Shown: positions 1-11,584 of the stretch, piece after piece | How positions within the stretch are numbered: the stretch's first letter is position 1 | How the letters are laid out: each line of letters opens with the position of its first letter | Source: Leptobrachium leishanense | Lineage: Eukaryota > Chordata > Amphibia > Anura > Megophryidae | Length of the DNA: 64,000 nt | Direction of reading: 5' to 3' | Assembly (NCBI GenBank): GCA_009667805.1 | Contig: CM019069.1 | Span: 55,184,422 to 55,248,421, forward strand | Program-made: the position numbers and the translations under genes | The notes under the pieces: model-generated | Seen by the model: the letters and a program-made list of their open reading frames with translations, nothing else | Database searches by the model: none | What the model was told of the DNA's origin: nothing

Positions 1-164
1 CAGCCTAAAGCAAGACAATAACCCAAACATATAGAACCTCCAGGCTATGTAGGAACTAAGATCAAGATTAGTAGTCTTTAAAGCATGTCACGTGGTGAGT
101 CCGCAGGGGCCGTCGCCGCTTTCCTCAGACGGATGGCATGTTGGAAAATAATAGTTCCGGTCGG

Positions 165-1581
165 CAGTGGTGTAGCGTAGCGTGGGGGGGCCTCGGGGGC
201 GGTCGCCCCAGGCGCAAATTTCTTAGGGGCGCAAAATTTCAAAAGAAGTTTGAACCACTAATATTTTCCAGCAGGGACCAGCAAGGTGGCCGCTCACGGA
301 CACTGGTGTCTGTGAGAGGCCCTTGCATGGGGAGCCACCAGTTTACAGCGCCAGCAGTGACTTAGCACTCAGCATCCAGGAGGGAGGACTGTCCTGACTC
401 TTCCTTAACCGTGACATGAGTCACATGAAGCAGCACAGCATTATTCGACGGAACACCCTGTACCACGTCTGACAGCCCCACTTGAAGCCCTGTGCCAGCC
501 CCCTGCCACTGGCAGTCCTGCAGCTGCTGAACAGGAAGGAGGGAGTGAGGCGCTTGCCATGCAGCACATTTAAAATCCAGTCCCCAATAATCCCGCTGGA
601 CAGCTCCCCCCAGGCCACCAGAAATTCCACGCAACACTGTGTGACACCAGAGCAGTGTGACCAACACACAGTGAGGGGGTATGTAGGGTAGGGGAGATGG
701 TGACTGGAGGTTTGGGAGATAATGACTGGGGATACTGCGAGAGAGTGACTGGGGGTACTGGGAGAGAGTGACTGGAGGTTTGGGGAGAGAATAACGGGGT
801 ACTGGGAGAAAGTGGGGGTACTTGGAGAGAGAGAGTGCTTGGGGTACTGGGAGAGAAAGAGTGACTGGGGTTACTGGGAGAGAGTGGCTGGGGGTACTGG
901 GAGAAAGCAGGGGTACTGGGAGAGAGTGGCTGGGGGTACTGGGAGAGAGTGGCTGGGGTACTGGGAGAGAGTTTCTGGGGGTACTTGGAGAGAGGGAGAG
1001 AGTGACTGGGGTACTGGGAGAGAGAGAGTGACTGGGGGTTACTGGGAGAGAGTGACTGGGGGTACTTGGAGAGAGGGTGAGAGTGACTTGGGTACTGGGA
1101 GAGAGAGTGACTGGGGGTTACTGGGAGAGAGTGACTGGGGGTACTGGGAGAGAGAGAGTGACTGGGGGTTACTGGGAGAGAGTTTCTGGGGGTACTTGGA
1201 GAGAGGGAGAGAGTGACTGGGGTACTGGGAGAGAGAGTGACTGGGGGTTACTGGGAGAGAGTTTCTGGGGGTACTTGGAGAGAGGGAGAGAGTGACTGGG
1301 GTACTGGGAGAGGGTGACTGGGTATAGTGTTAGAGTGGAACTATACTAGGGTATACTGGGACAGGGTGACTGGTAGCAGTGGCATAGCGTGGGGGGACAT
1401 GTGTGGTTAATTTTTTATTGTATCAGTATTTTGTTAATATACAATACATGTGCTTGTGGGTTAAGGGGGTCAATACTCTACTGCTGGAGGGAAATCAGGG
1501 TGTGTGTTACCGTGTCCACATGTTGGGGGGCGCACGATTCTTGCCTTGCCCCAGGTGCCGACAACCCACGCTACGCCACTG
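165..1581. mobile_element. hAT-like non-autonomous transposon (copy A) with internal minisatellite
   Basis: The ends are CAGTGGTGTAGCG at the left and, inverted, CAGTGGCGTAGCG at the right. Both sides carry the identical 8-bp target-site duplication CCGGTCGG (157-164 and 1582-1589), the length expected of hAT transposases. It sits inside the antisense L1 ORF1 remnant. No transposase reading frame is present, so it would have depended on a transposase in trans. A related copy in opposite orientation lies at 45668-46755. Confidence 0.88.
715..1325. repeat. Minisatellite of about 22-24 bp inside hAT copy A
   Basis: Imperfect tandem copies of GGGTACTGGGAGAGAGTGAC with small indels, roughly 25 units. 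Insertions of GAGA and a G-rich strand bias keep several frames open, but the peptides are pure repeat translations. The same array, in reverse complement and shorter, occurs in the sister element at about 45.9-46.25 kb, so the array belongs to the transposon and not to the insertion site. Confidence 0.9.
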
Positions 1582-2228
1582 CCGGTCGGTGATCCCAGAA
1601 CATGTAACCCAACGTTATTGACAAATGGCAGCAGGGTGTCAGCGGTGACCACCTCCGGGATCCCCCGAATCCACACATTTTTCCTGTGGTGGCGGTTCTC
1701 CGATGACTCCACCGCTCCAGTAAGCAGGGATACCTGGGCTTTAAGAGATTCCAGTTGCGGTTCCAGGTGTGCTTGCGACGCTTTGGCTTCCACCAGTCGC
1801 GTTTCCACCGCCGTGAGCTGCCCTTTAATAGCTACCATTTCCGACGAAAGAGATGCAAAGTCTGCTTGCCAAATCGTCCGCATCTCCTCCAGCGTCTCCC
1901 CCAACAGGCGTCGGATGACACCTTCCGTGAGTGGCAAAAGGCCAGCACCTTCTGGTACTCTGTGTGCAACCGCAGGTCCCGTTGCCACGTCATCAGAGAG
2001 CCCGGGCACCACCTTAGGTTTGCGTGCCGTCATCAGCCTTGGAGCACTGGGGGTATCTGCCGGCCGTTTCTCCATCTCCACTTTCCGGGGTGTCCCCCTT
2101 GCAGCCACAGAAGCCTCTGACCAATAAGGGTCCTCTTCATCCAAAGAGCACGTCGTTGGAGACAGGTATGTCTGCGGGGAATCCTGCCTCTTCTGTCGGG
2201 GGTCCCCCAAGCGTTTCGGAGCTTGCAC

Positions 2229-2760
2229 TTTTCAGCGCGAGCTTACTGTACTTTGCGCTCTCTATACTTAACATGCGGAGTGCAAAGTGTTAATTAGCAT
2301 TAGGATTACACAGTCCTAAAACTAATTACCGTCTAGCTGCGGTTAACTTTAAAGTTAACCACAGCTAGGAACTGGTGCTAACTGATTCCGATTCTGCAGA
2401 ATCAGTCAGCACCAGCTAAAAAAGAACCCAAAAAAATCTAATACTCACCTCTTATCCTGTGGCGAGAACGGTGGCTCGATCCTCTTCTTGCTACCAGGAG
2501 CAGAGAGAGACTGGGGGAAAAAAGTCCTCCAATCTCTACAGGTCATGTGACTGTCAGCGATCCATCCTATGGACTCCATGGATGGGGATGCTCGCGGCGG
2601 CGCATCAGGCTGCCGTGAGCATCCCGAAGCTTAGCGCCACATTACGGTGCATGCTGCTGGATTAAAGCCTACACCGTAATAATACGGGAACGCTAAGGAG
2701 AAACCTGCAGGCACAAGGTTTTCCTCCTTAGCATCCTTGTTTTAACGTGTTATATGGCCC
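2229..2760. repeat. Interspersed repeat with two consecutive near-perfect palindromes
   Basis: The segment starts with GCGCGAGCTTACTGTACTT, which recurs at about 10497 and, inverted, inside the element at 29021-29743. At about 2332-2368 there is a palindrome centred on TTAACTTTAAAGTTAA, followed at about 2374-2415 by a second one centred on GATTCTGCAGAATC. A CG-rich block follows. The shared blocks at 10.5 kb suggest a dispersed repeat family; element ends were not resolved. Confidence 0.55.
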
Positions 2761-4207
2761 ATAATCTTTAAATCATTAAAAAAGGCACTGTTGGCAACAT
2801 AATATCAGCTTACTAGAATGCTTATACTGAGGGGGTCCCATCCCTTCCATCCCAAAATTGTCTAGTCTTCTTGTTTTAGGATTTCAAAGCTGAGATTGTA
2901 ACTCTATGAAGGCGTCATGGTACAGGTACTGGTAGGTACTTCCCGAGAGCAGTCCACCTCATACATTATTATTGTAGACAATTAGCTTATGATTAGGCTG
3001 AAAAAAGTAGGTCAGGTAGCTAAAGTATACGATGTTAGGCATATGAAGCTTTGGAGCGGAAGCTGAAAGTTAACATCGTCGCCCAACAGGATGTCCACGT
3101 TTTTCAAGCCAGGGATCAAAGTCAGGGAAGATGGAACACGGAAAATTAGCAGCAACGGAATACTGCCACTTTGCAAGTGAGGTTTGAGGGGTTTCAGAAG
3201 CCAGGACCCATGGCAAATTCAATGAACAAAAGAGATAAAAAAAAAACATCTACGTATGTAAGCTCATTGAAGAACAAATGGAAAAAAAAATCAAGTGCTA
3301 CAGAACTTCATGGAAGTGGGAAAAAATGGTAAAATTCACCCAAGAGTCCATATTGTGAACAGGTAGAGCGTATATATACTGTACATGCACAGGGATGACA
3401 TACTTGAAAACGAGAGAAATCTCAATGTATCCTTCCTGGTAAACAAATAAATATCAGGTTGTGGATGGTCATCTATTATTTTTTTCTAATAATACAGAAC
3501 ATTCACTTTGTACCCATTGAGTCTCCAATACACCTTAAACAAAGCACAGACAGGCTCAGACAAGACCATCAATTAGTAGAAAAGGACACGTCAGCAGAAT
3601 ATGTTGTTTTGGCTATGAGTTTTAATCTCTTTTGGAAAAGTCACAAACATCTGTCTTGGTTATTAACATTACATTTCTATCATGTTGTTAGACATTATGA
3701 TTTTCTTTTGTAAATACTATGCACACAGTAAAAGCACACAATACATTTTAATTAACGAACCAGTAATTAAACATATCTTTATGGCACCATAAAGCCAAGA
3801 GATGCAGAAAATAGAACTGGAAAACAAGGTGCAGCAAACTGAAAAAGAATAGAGAAGACCCGCGGAACAGGAAGACAGACGGTACAGCACAATAGGGGTG
3901 AGAGGGATGGGATGAAGGTAAAATGGGGCTGAGAAAGATGGGATAGAGGCATTTTTTAATTTTAAGCTCCAGTCCCAAAAAGCACATAATCCAGTCTTGT
4001 ACAGAGATGTCCATTTCCTCCAGTACATGTATTAAATAGCCACAAGTCAGAAGTCTACCAGTAACCTTGCATTACTATAATTGTTATATCAAGTGGAATC
4101 CCAGTCCCTCTTATTGCAATAGATATTGATAATAGTAATGAAGACTTGCGCTACATGAGTAGTGTTAATATAGTCAACTAATAATCTTCGACAAAGACTT
4201 TGTTTTA
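2761..4207. other. AT-rich non-coding stretch, nothing recognised
   Basis: No coding segment with family similarity was seen. Around 3429-3456 there is a short block (CTCAATGTATCCTTCCTGG) that recurs near 56911, probably a fragment of a dispersed repeat. Confidence 0.5.
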
Positions 4208-5066
4208 CGGGGTTATTCAGAGAGGTCCGAAATCTCGCCGAAATGTAACCGGACACTGAAATTTAGCATACGGTGACATTTCAGGGCCATTCAGCTATTC
4301 AGAGAGCAGGTAGTTCGCCAAATTTTGGCGAATTGCCTGCACGTACGGTGCCTGTCGAAGGCAGTGAAATCCCCCATAGAGAAGCAATGGTTAATCTATT
4401 CAGAGACCACCGAACAGCAGGGAAAAGTCGCCGAAATGCCCTGCTGTTCGGTGGTCTCATTCGACAGGTTTATTCAGGAGAATCCCATAGGCATTCATGT
4501 TAAAAATAGTCCCGTTTTAATACAATATCTAATAAACAATTTAATATTTTAATCTGCAGCAAAAAGTCTCTTTATTTACAGATTTTTAGAATCTTTTAGA
4601 TAATTTTCGGGATTTTTTTGGCAACTTTTTTTCCCGTTTTTCTTCTTAAATCGTTTTTTCTGTTTTCTGTAACAGACCTTTTTATTGTCATTCATTAGAT
4701 CTTATATGTCATTTTCAGACATTTTCGTTCAGTAGTTTTTTTGCAAACAGCGTTTCATTTTTGAAAATTTCAAGCGTACTGTTTGTTGTTTTTTTTACCC
4801 CATTCATCAGCTTGTTGGCTTTTTCTGGCAGCTGCTCTGCGCTGTGAACGGCGGCTCCTCTGCTTTTTCCAGCGTGTTTGCCGTGGATTTTCCGACAGTT
4901 CCTGTGGGTTTTCGGTGGGATTGCGGTGGGTTTTCCCTACACTCCGGGGACTCTGCGGTGCTTGCTGAATTGACAGCAGGGTGGGGAACTTTGATTCCCC
5001 GAAGTGCAGGGAGCTGCGGGGAATGGGAGAGCACCGAAATGTCAGCGTGCTCCCTGAATAACCCCT
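4208..5066. mobile_element. MITE of the GGTTATTCAGAGAG family
   Basis: Terminal inverted repeats are GGGGTTATTCAGAGAG at the left and CTCCCTGAATAACCCC at the right. The interior has an inverted repeat around 4400-4460 (CCACCGAACAGCAGGG / CCCTGCTGTTCGGTGG) and an AT-rich middle shared with the copies at 22566, 27688, 45533 and 53293. There is no transposase. A clear target-site duplication could not be read for this copy. Confidence 0.75.
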
Positions 5067-5299
5067 ATAGTCTCGTTTTCATCACTGAAAAAATGTAGTT
5101 GACTAAGTTATGACGACTAATTCTATTGACATTTTCACAGACTAATGAAACCCAGATGAAAATGTTAGGAAGGGACTAGTTTAATTTGATTTTATTCATA
5201 GTGCTTTGACTAAAATGCTACTTATTCAAAGAGACGACAACTAAGACGAAAATCTGTTGACATTTTCATCACCTGATAAAAACTAGACAGAAATGTTAG
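5067..5299. repeat. AT-rich repeat unit, left part; continues at 8333
   Basis: Contains repeated GACTAA/TTGACATTTTCA motifs; the block AAATGTTAGG..AGGGACTA occurs at about 5162 and is rebuilt across the LTR insertion (5293-5299 joining 8338). The rest of the element lies at 8333 to about 8440. It served as the landing site of the LTR at 5300-8332. Confidence 0.5.
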
Positions 5300-5431
5300 G
5301 GTCAGGAACCCAGTGGAGGGGCTCAGTAAAACCATAGCAGCCCTGGGCCCGCACCTGACCCATGGCAGCCTCCTTCCTGTCACATCAGCTCATTCCAGAC
5401 CAGGTGTTGGCTTTGCTCTGTATCCCGTCCC

Positions 5432-7884
5432 CAGGGCCATTGCTAGACGTCAAGCGCCCTAGGCAAGACCAGCTACTTGCAGCCCCCCAAAAAAAAGAAA
5501 GCTCACATGGGTATATTTGCCCCCAGCTCACACATGGATAGCTGCCCCAGCACACACGGATATCTGCCCCAGCTCACACATGGATATCTGCCCCAGCTCA
5601 CAAATGAATATCTGCCCCAGCTCACACATGGGTATCTGCCCCAGCACACATGGATATCTGCCCCAGCACACATGGAGATCTGCCCCAGCTCACACATGGA
5701 GATCTGCCCCAGATCACACATGGAATCTGCCCCAGCTGACACAGGGGCATCTGCCCCAGCTCACAAATGGATATCTGCCCCAGCTCACACACGGATATCT
5801 GCACCAGCACACACATGGATATCTGTCCCAGCTCACACATGGATATCTGAACCAGTTCACCATGGATATCTGCCCCAGTTCACACATGGATATCTGCCCC
5901 AGCTCACACATGGATATCTGCCCCAGCTCACACATGGATATCTGCCCCAGTTCACACATGGATATCTGCCCCAGCACACACATGGATATCTGCCCCAGCA
6001 CAAACATGGATATCTGCCCCAGCTCACACATGGATATCTGCCCCAGCTCACACATGGATATCTGCCCCAGCTCACACATGGATATCTGCCCCAGCACACA
6101 CATGGATATCTGTCCCAGCTCACACATGGATATCTGCCCCAGTTCACACATGGATATCTGCCCCAGTTCACACATGGATATCTGCCCCAGCACACACATG
6201 GATATCTGCCCCAGCTCACACATGGATATCTGCCCCAGCTCACACATGGATATCTGCCCCAGCTCACACATGGATATCTGCCCCAGCTCACACATGGATA
6301 TCTGCCCCAGTTCACACATGGATATCTGCCCCAGCACACACATGGATATCTGTCCAGCTCACACGTGGATATCTGCCCCAGTTCACACGTGGATATATGC
6401 CCCAGCTCACACATGGATATCTGCCCCAGCACACACATGGATATCTGCCCCAGCACACATGGATATCTGCCCCAGCTCACACATGGATATCTGCCCCAGC
6501 TCACACATGGATATCTGCCCCAGTTCACACGTGGATATCTGCCCCAGTTCACACATGGATATCTGCCCCAGTTCACACATGGATATCTGCCCCAGCACAC
6601 ATGGATATCTGCCCCAGCACACATGGAGATCTGCCCCAGCTCACACATGGAGATCTGCCCCAGATCACACATGGAATCTGCCCCAGCTGACACAGGGGCA
6701 TCTGCCCCAGCTCACAAATGGATATCTGCCCCAGCTCACACACGGATATCTGCACCAGCACACACATGGATATCTGTCCCAGCTCACACATGGATATCTG
6801 AACCAGTTCACACATGGATATCTGCCCCAGTTCACACATGGATATCTGCCCCAGCTCACACATGGATATCTGCCCCAGCTCACACATGGATATCTGCCCC
6901 AGTTCACACATGGATATCTGCCCCAGCACAAACATGGATATCTGCCCCAGCTCACACATGGATATCTGCCCCAGCTCACACATGGATATCTGCCCCAGCT
7001 CACACATGGATATCTGCCCCAGCACACACATGGATATCTGTCCCAGCTCACACATGGATATCTGCCCCAGTTCACACATGGATATCTGCCCCAGTTCACA
7101 CATGGATATCTGCCCCAGCACACACATGGATATCTGCCCCAGCTCACACATGGATATCTGCCCCAGCTCACACATGGATATCTGCCCCAGTTCACACATG
7201 GATATCTGCCCCAGCTCACACATGGATATCTGCCCCAGTTCACACATGGATATCTGCCCCAGCACACACATGGATATCTGTCCCAGCTCACACGTGGATA
7301 TCTGCCCCAGTTCACACGTGGATATATGCCCCAGCTCACACATGGATATCTGCCCCAGCACACACATGGATATCTGCCCCAGCACACACATGGATATCTG
7401 CCCCAGCTCACACATGGATATCTGCCCCAGCTCACACATGGATATCTGCCCCAGTTCACACGTGGATATCTGCCCCAGTTCACACATGGATATCTGCCCC
7501 AGTTCACACATGGATATCTGCCCCAGCACACACATGGATATCTGCCCCAGCTCACACATGGATATCTGCCCTAGCTCTTACATGGTATATTTGCCGCTTC
7601 AACTCTGTCTCTCTCCCTCGGCACCTCCTCGTAGCCAGTCACAATACTAGCCGGCGTCGCCACGTCAGCTGCCAGCGTCATGGAGACGGAGGCGTGGACT
7701 TGGTGCTGGAAGCTGGAAGCACCAAGTCAACACCTCTGTCTCCTTGATGCCAGCGGGGCTGGCTGCAGCACGCAGCCGCCCGAGGCTGCCCCGCGGCCAA
7801 TTTTTTTTTTTAAGTGGTCGGGCCGGCTGCGCCCTAGGCAGGCACTGCGCCTTAGGCGCCCGCCTAGCGGCAGCGCCGGCCCTG
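5432..7884. mobile_element. hAT-like transposon (CAGGGCC ends) with giant minisatellite
   Basis: Left end CAGGGCCATTGCTAG, right end CGCTAGGCGG-type sequence finishing GCGCCGGCCCTG. The flanks are CCCGTCCC (5424-5431) and CCCATCCC (7885-7892), an 8-bp duplication with one mismatch. It lies inside the solo LTR at 5300-8332. About 2.1 kb of its 2.45 kb is a 24-bp tandem array. A hairpin with imperfect arms of about 35 bp lies at 7672-7752 around GGTGCTGGAAGC/GGAAGCACC. No transposase is present. A relative with the same TIR class is at 54077-56673. Confidence 0.85.
5510..7580. repeat. 24-bp minisatellite with higher-order duplication
   Basis: About 85 units of ACACATGGATATCTGCCCCA plus a variable AGCT/AGTT/AGCA spacer. 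The unit is a multiple of three and lacks stops in several frames, so long open frames of 680-756 codons exist on one strand and up to 328 on the other; they are repeat artefacts. A rare-variant block (GGAGATCTG, GGAATCTG, GGGGCATCTG) occurs twice, at about 5670-5860 and 6620-6815, 951 bp apart, showing that nearly 1 kb of the array was duplicated as a block. Confidence 0.95.
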
Positions 7885-8332
7885 CCCATCCCAGTCTTCA
7901 GTACACCCAGCACTGGTTTTCCCTGCCTCTGTAAGCACTCACAAGTATGTGCATTCAGCACGGATTCCCTGTAAAAGGATGCTCCATCCATCAGTCAGTG
8001 CTTCAGCATTGTGGCCCTTTAGCTCACCAGCTAGAACTGTGCGTTGCTGTTCCTGAAACCTGCCTCTCCAAGTTCCTCGTAGCTCTCCAAGTTCCTTGTG
8101 TCTCCAAGTCTCTCCAGGTCCCTAGTTTTGTCAAGTTGCCAGCGAATCTCATTCCTGCAATCCCCGCTGTGTTCCTATCAAAATCTGGTCAGCCCTCTTC
8201 ATGTCCTGGCACTTGTCCTCAACTTACTGGTTTGTCTCCATTCTGCATTCCACCTCAACCCTTCCCTACTTTCTGTGTATATCCCTTCATACTGGGCTCA
8301 TAATAGTAAGTCCGGTACCTTGTGCCCTCACA

Positions 8333-9019
8333 GTTAGGGAGGGACTAATTTTAATATTATTTTAGTCACAGTCCCTTCACTGAAATTACCATTAGCATTA
8401 ATCATATTTTAGTCGGCTAAATTAAAACTATACACAAGCTACTTCTTATGCTTTGTCTGAACATTCTGACTTCTTTGGGATCAAGAAAATACAAGGTTCA
8501 ATGATCATAAATGCATTTCCACTTCACTGTGATAACTCTGTATCTCGTAGAAAATTATTTTGTATGAATTTTGCCCATTTTTAAATCATGTTTGTCTTTT
8601 TAATTCTTTTGGAATTTTAACTGATTTTAGGCAACAATACAATTTATTCTCTGTAAATGCAGAGAGCCGCAGCAGTGTTTTCCCGACTTCAGTTTGTATC
8701 CAACATTTCTGGTGTTATGACATGGGACAAGCTTTAATTAGGAGACAGTACAGGTAGCAGAAATGATAGGGTTAGCAAGGTCATTTCTAAATGTCTTAGG
8801 CTTTTGAATATAAAATGTTAGGAATTTCTAGCTATTTAAATATGATGGGTACATTTATTTTTCCCATGTCCTCAAGGTTATCATTACCCAACCTAATGGT
8901 GTTCATTATTACAGTTTCAGTAGGATGAAAGACTAGGGTGACCTTGGAAGTAAAATCAGTGGTTTAAAACTAAAGAAATATCACAGGCGAATCAGGAGTC
9001 CAATAAAATAAAAATGCAA
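8333..9019. other. Right part of AT-rich repeat, then unassigned sequence
   Basis: 8333 to about 8440 continues the repeat interrupted at 5299. The remainder to 9019 is AT-rich with no recognised feature. Confidence 0.4.
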
Positions 9020-10208
9020 TTAAATTATTATTATTGTCATCATTTATATAGCGCAACAGTTCCCGCAGTGCTTTACAATAATCAAAGGGAACGAGATAAG
9101 CGGACATATGATGGAAACAACAGATGTAGAGGGCCCTGCTCATAGGAGCTTACAGTCTATAGCAGTGTTTCCCAAACCTGTCCTCGGGACCCTCAACCAG
9201 GCCAGATTTTGCAGATCACCTTGAGGAAATTCAGACTGAATCCTGCAATCACTGAGCAGCAAATCATATCACCTGTGCTGCGCTTCAGATATCTGGAAAA
9301 CCTGGCGAGGCAGAGGGCCCCGAGGACAGGTTTGGGAAACACTGGTCTAGAGGGATTGGGGTTGAGGAAGACAAGTGGAATTTTACAAAATAGCAGGATT
9401 ATTAGTGCCAGTGGTTTGGGAATGGTGGGGTCATAGAAGCAGTTCCAATCACGTGTGAGTCGATCTTATGCAGGGGATGATTTGCATCAGTGATGTGGTA
9501 CACTAATCTGAAGAGATGGGTTTTGAGGGATTTCTTGAAGGCTTGAAGATTAGGGGAGAGTTTGATAGGGCGAGGCAAGTCATTCCACAGGACCGGTGCT
9601 GCCCGTGAAAGGTCTTGGAGGCGAGAGTTGGTCATGCGTGCATAGACAGATAACAGGAAGAGATCGCCTGCCGACCGGAGTTGTCTGGATGGGACGTGCT
9701 TGCAGAGTAATGAAGAAATGTAGGGAGGAGATGAGTTATTGAGCGATTTGAATGTGAGCATCAGTATTTCAAACTGTATCCTGGAACGCACAGGAAGCCA
9801 ATGGCAGGATCGGCAGAGGGGGGAGGTACGCGAGGTGCGTCTGGTGAGAAAAATAAGCCTGGCACCTGCATTCGTTACAGATTGCAAAGGGGCAATATGG
9901 GAGTTGGGGCCAATAAGGAGCGATTTGTAGTAGTCAAGTCGTGAAATGACAAGCGCATGAACCAACACCTTTGCGGTATCTTGTGTGAGAAAGGGGCGGA
10001 CACAGGCAATGTTTTTGATTTGAAAGTAACAGGATTTGGTCACTGTCTGGATGTGGGGAGAGAACGTTAGGTCGGAATCAAGAGTGACACCAAGGCAGCG
10101 AGCTTGAGGCGTCGGGCTAATGGGTGTTCCATTTACTTGTAGAGAGATAGGTGGTATTGGGTTCTTCTTGGAGGGAGGAATGATGAGAATTTCAGTTTGG
10201 CAAATCAT
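9020..10208 (-). pseudogene. L2/CR1-type LINE reverse transcriptase, C-terminal fragment
   Basis: On the minus strand the frame encodes the distal part of a non-LTR retrotransposon reverse transcriptase: ARCLGVTLDSDLTFSPHI, then LVISRLDY, CHWLPVRSRIQFEIL, and AAPVLWNDLPRPIKLSP ending in FKKSLKTHLFRLVYH. This order is characteristic of the L2/CR1 group. The N-terminal endonuclease and the catalytic YADD block are missing (5'-truncated copy). The 3' tail lies at the left edge, with TAGCGC and a short ATT microsatellite in plus-strand view, typical of these LINEs. A small hAT MITE sits in the 3' untranslated part. Confidence 0.85.
9163..9344. mobile_element. hAT MITE, 182 bp (CAGTGTTTCCCAAACC family)
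   Basis: Near-perfect inverted ends CAGTGTTTCCCAAACCTGTC and GACAGGTTTGGGAAACACTG, with flanks GTCTATAG (9155-9162) and GTCTAGAG (9345-9352), an 8-bp duplication with one mismatch. It has inserted into the 3' part of the LINE fragment. A second copy is at 40679-40864. Confidence 0.9.
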
Positions 10209-11014
10209 TTAGTGCTGATTTGATTCAGGGAATTACTAAAATATTTTCATTTTTGAGAGTAGAAGTTAAAGTCCAGACCACGGTTTGTATACCAAGCGAG
10301 CCATATCCGCGAGTGGTCCATTCATGATAAAGGTTCTTATCGTAAACACTTACAAATGTAATACAAGTCAAGAATCTGGACGTGGTGGATACGCTAGATA
10401 TCTTTCAAGCATTGCAGGGAATCTCTGGGCACTATTCCATAGATAGTCCAATCCTGACACTACACTCATGTGAAAATGTATTGCGTTTTGCAGCTTGCGC
10501 GAGCTTACTGTACTTAAACGCTTCCTATACCTAACATGGGGAGCGCAATATTTTTTTAGCGTTTTGATAAGTAAGGTATTACAAAGTGCCAACGCAAATT
10601 TCCATCAGGATAGGCAAATGCAAAATCACTTAGCATGCCTAAACCCACTCCCCCATTAAATCCCATACTTACCACTCATCCTGCAGCGACAAGGGTGGCC
10701 GCCCGGATCCACCACTTCATCAGGCCGGAAGCAGAATGAGACTGGGGACAAATGAGTCGCTTGTTATTCTTCAATCAACCTTAAAAAAACAATACCTTGT
10801 CTCCAAAGCTGATATTCAGTGATTTTGAAATTGTGAATACAAAATTAGGTAATATTTAGAGAGAAAAAAAAGTTTAAAAAAGTTTAAATCTTAATATACC
10901 TCAGTAAAAAGAGGGTAACACAATCCACTGCCTTCTCTTGCTGCTCTTGGAATGAGACATGGTTCCTTGGTGTCAATCCAATGGCCCCATGCAAGATTGT
11001 ATGTTTGGAATTTT
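10209..11014. repeat. Intergenic stretch with a dispersed repeat at about 10490-10760
   Basis: The block at about 10494-10550 (GCGCGAGCTTACTGTACTT...) matches 2237-2290, and the CATACTTACC...GACTGGGGACAAA part matches the sequence around 2450-2520. These two stretches are copies of one dispersed repeat. Nothing else was recognised. Confidence 0.5.
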
Positions 11015-11330
11015 GGAATTTTGGAGGAGGAAAGAGACTGGATGTGGGGGATGACGGAAAGAGCAGAATCAAGTGTAACTCCGAGACAGCGAACCTGGTT
11101 TGATGGGGAAAGAGTGATACCCTCCAGCATGATAGAAAAGTCAGGAGGTGGGGAGGCACTAGAAGGAGGAATTAGTAGGAGCTCAGTCTTGAACATGTTA
11201 ATCTTTAGGTGTTGAGAGGCCATCCAGGAGGAGATGCCAGATAAACAGTCGCTGACTTTGGAAAGGACAGGAGGAGAGATATCAGGGGTGGAGAGGTAGA
11301 TCTGAATCAGGGGTAGAGAAGTAGATCTGA
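11015..11330 (-). pseudogene. L2/CR1-type LINE fragment (middle of reverse transcriptase)
   Basis: The minus strand encodes [20 protein letters not shown] followed by QVRCLGVTLDSAL and VIPHIQSLSSS, nearly identical to the segment just after the YADD motif in the LINE at 62.2-63.2 kb. It is a short internal fragment; downstream reverse-transcriptase sequence and the 3' tail are absent. Confidence 0.85.
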
Positions 11331-11584
11331 ATTATTTTTGGCTTCTCTCAAAAACGATCACACTTTTGGAGCTAGCAGAATTTTATGCTACAATAAAAAT
11401 GAAAGAAATGCCCTGTATGCCATTCCAGGTCCACTGGTAGCCTGAGTGAGGTAGCTTGTGCAAATACCATGCGCACTAATACCAGTAGCAGTAAACATTA
11501 CTACTAGCTGTATGCAATATGAAGTTTGTAGGACTCTGTTGTGTGTTATCATGAGTTCACAGACATGCAATCTTGCAATAACAT

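Larger units (their letters stand above)
60..2228 (-). pseudogene. L1-type LINE ORF1 remnant, split by a hAT element
   Basis: This is a decayed ORF1 (RNA-binding chaperone) of an L1-like retrotransposon on the minus strand. The longer part, 2228 down to about 1590, encodes an acidic/basic N-terminal region, a heptad-rich coiled coil and the RRM-like motif NVWIRGIPEVV typical of L1 ORF1 proteins. The reading resumes beyond the inserted hAT at about 156 with RLRKAATAPADSPRD, which aligns with RIRKAAAAPPETPRD in the better copy at 33.7-34.8 kb, and then hits a stop near 75. It is truncated at both ends and interrupted at 165-1581. No ORF2 is visible next to it. Orthology to a named L1 family is inferred only from motifs. 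Confidence 0.75.
5300..8332. mobile_element. Solo LTR (about 570 bp of its own sequence) split by a hAT
   Basis: An identical 5-bp duplication GTTAG flanks it (5295-5299 and 8333-8337). The left end reads GGTCAGGAACCC, one base from the TGTCAGG seen at the LTR-like segment at 20183, and the right end is CCTCACA. The inner part, 5432-7892, is a later hAT insertion with its duplication. No gag, protease or reverse transcriptase is present, so this is a solo LTR left by LTR-LTR recombination. Gypsy versus retrovirus-like origin is not decided. Confidence 0.7.

Noticed and set aside
812..1295. Frame of 134 codons rich in GWGTGRE/WERV
   Set aside because: Translation of the hAT copy A minisatellite.
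5510..7580. Resemblance to a CRISPR array (regular short repeats)
   Set aside because: There are no unique spacers; the unit is contiguous, variants are point mutations, and the DNA is animal.
5477..7747. Open frames of 756, 685 and 328 codons on both strands
   Set aside because: They are translations of a 24-bp tandem array in several frames, with no splice or promoter context, and lie inside a hAT.
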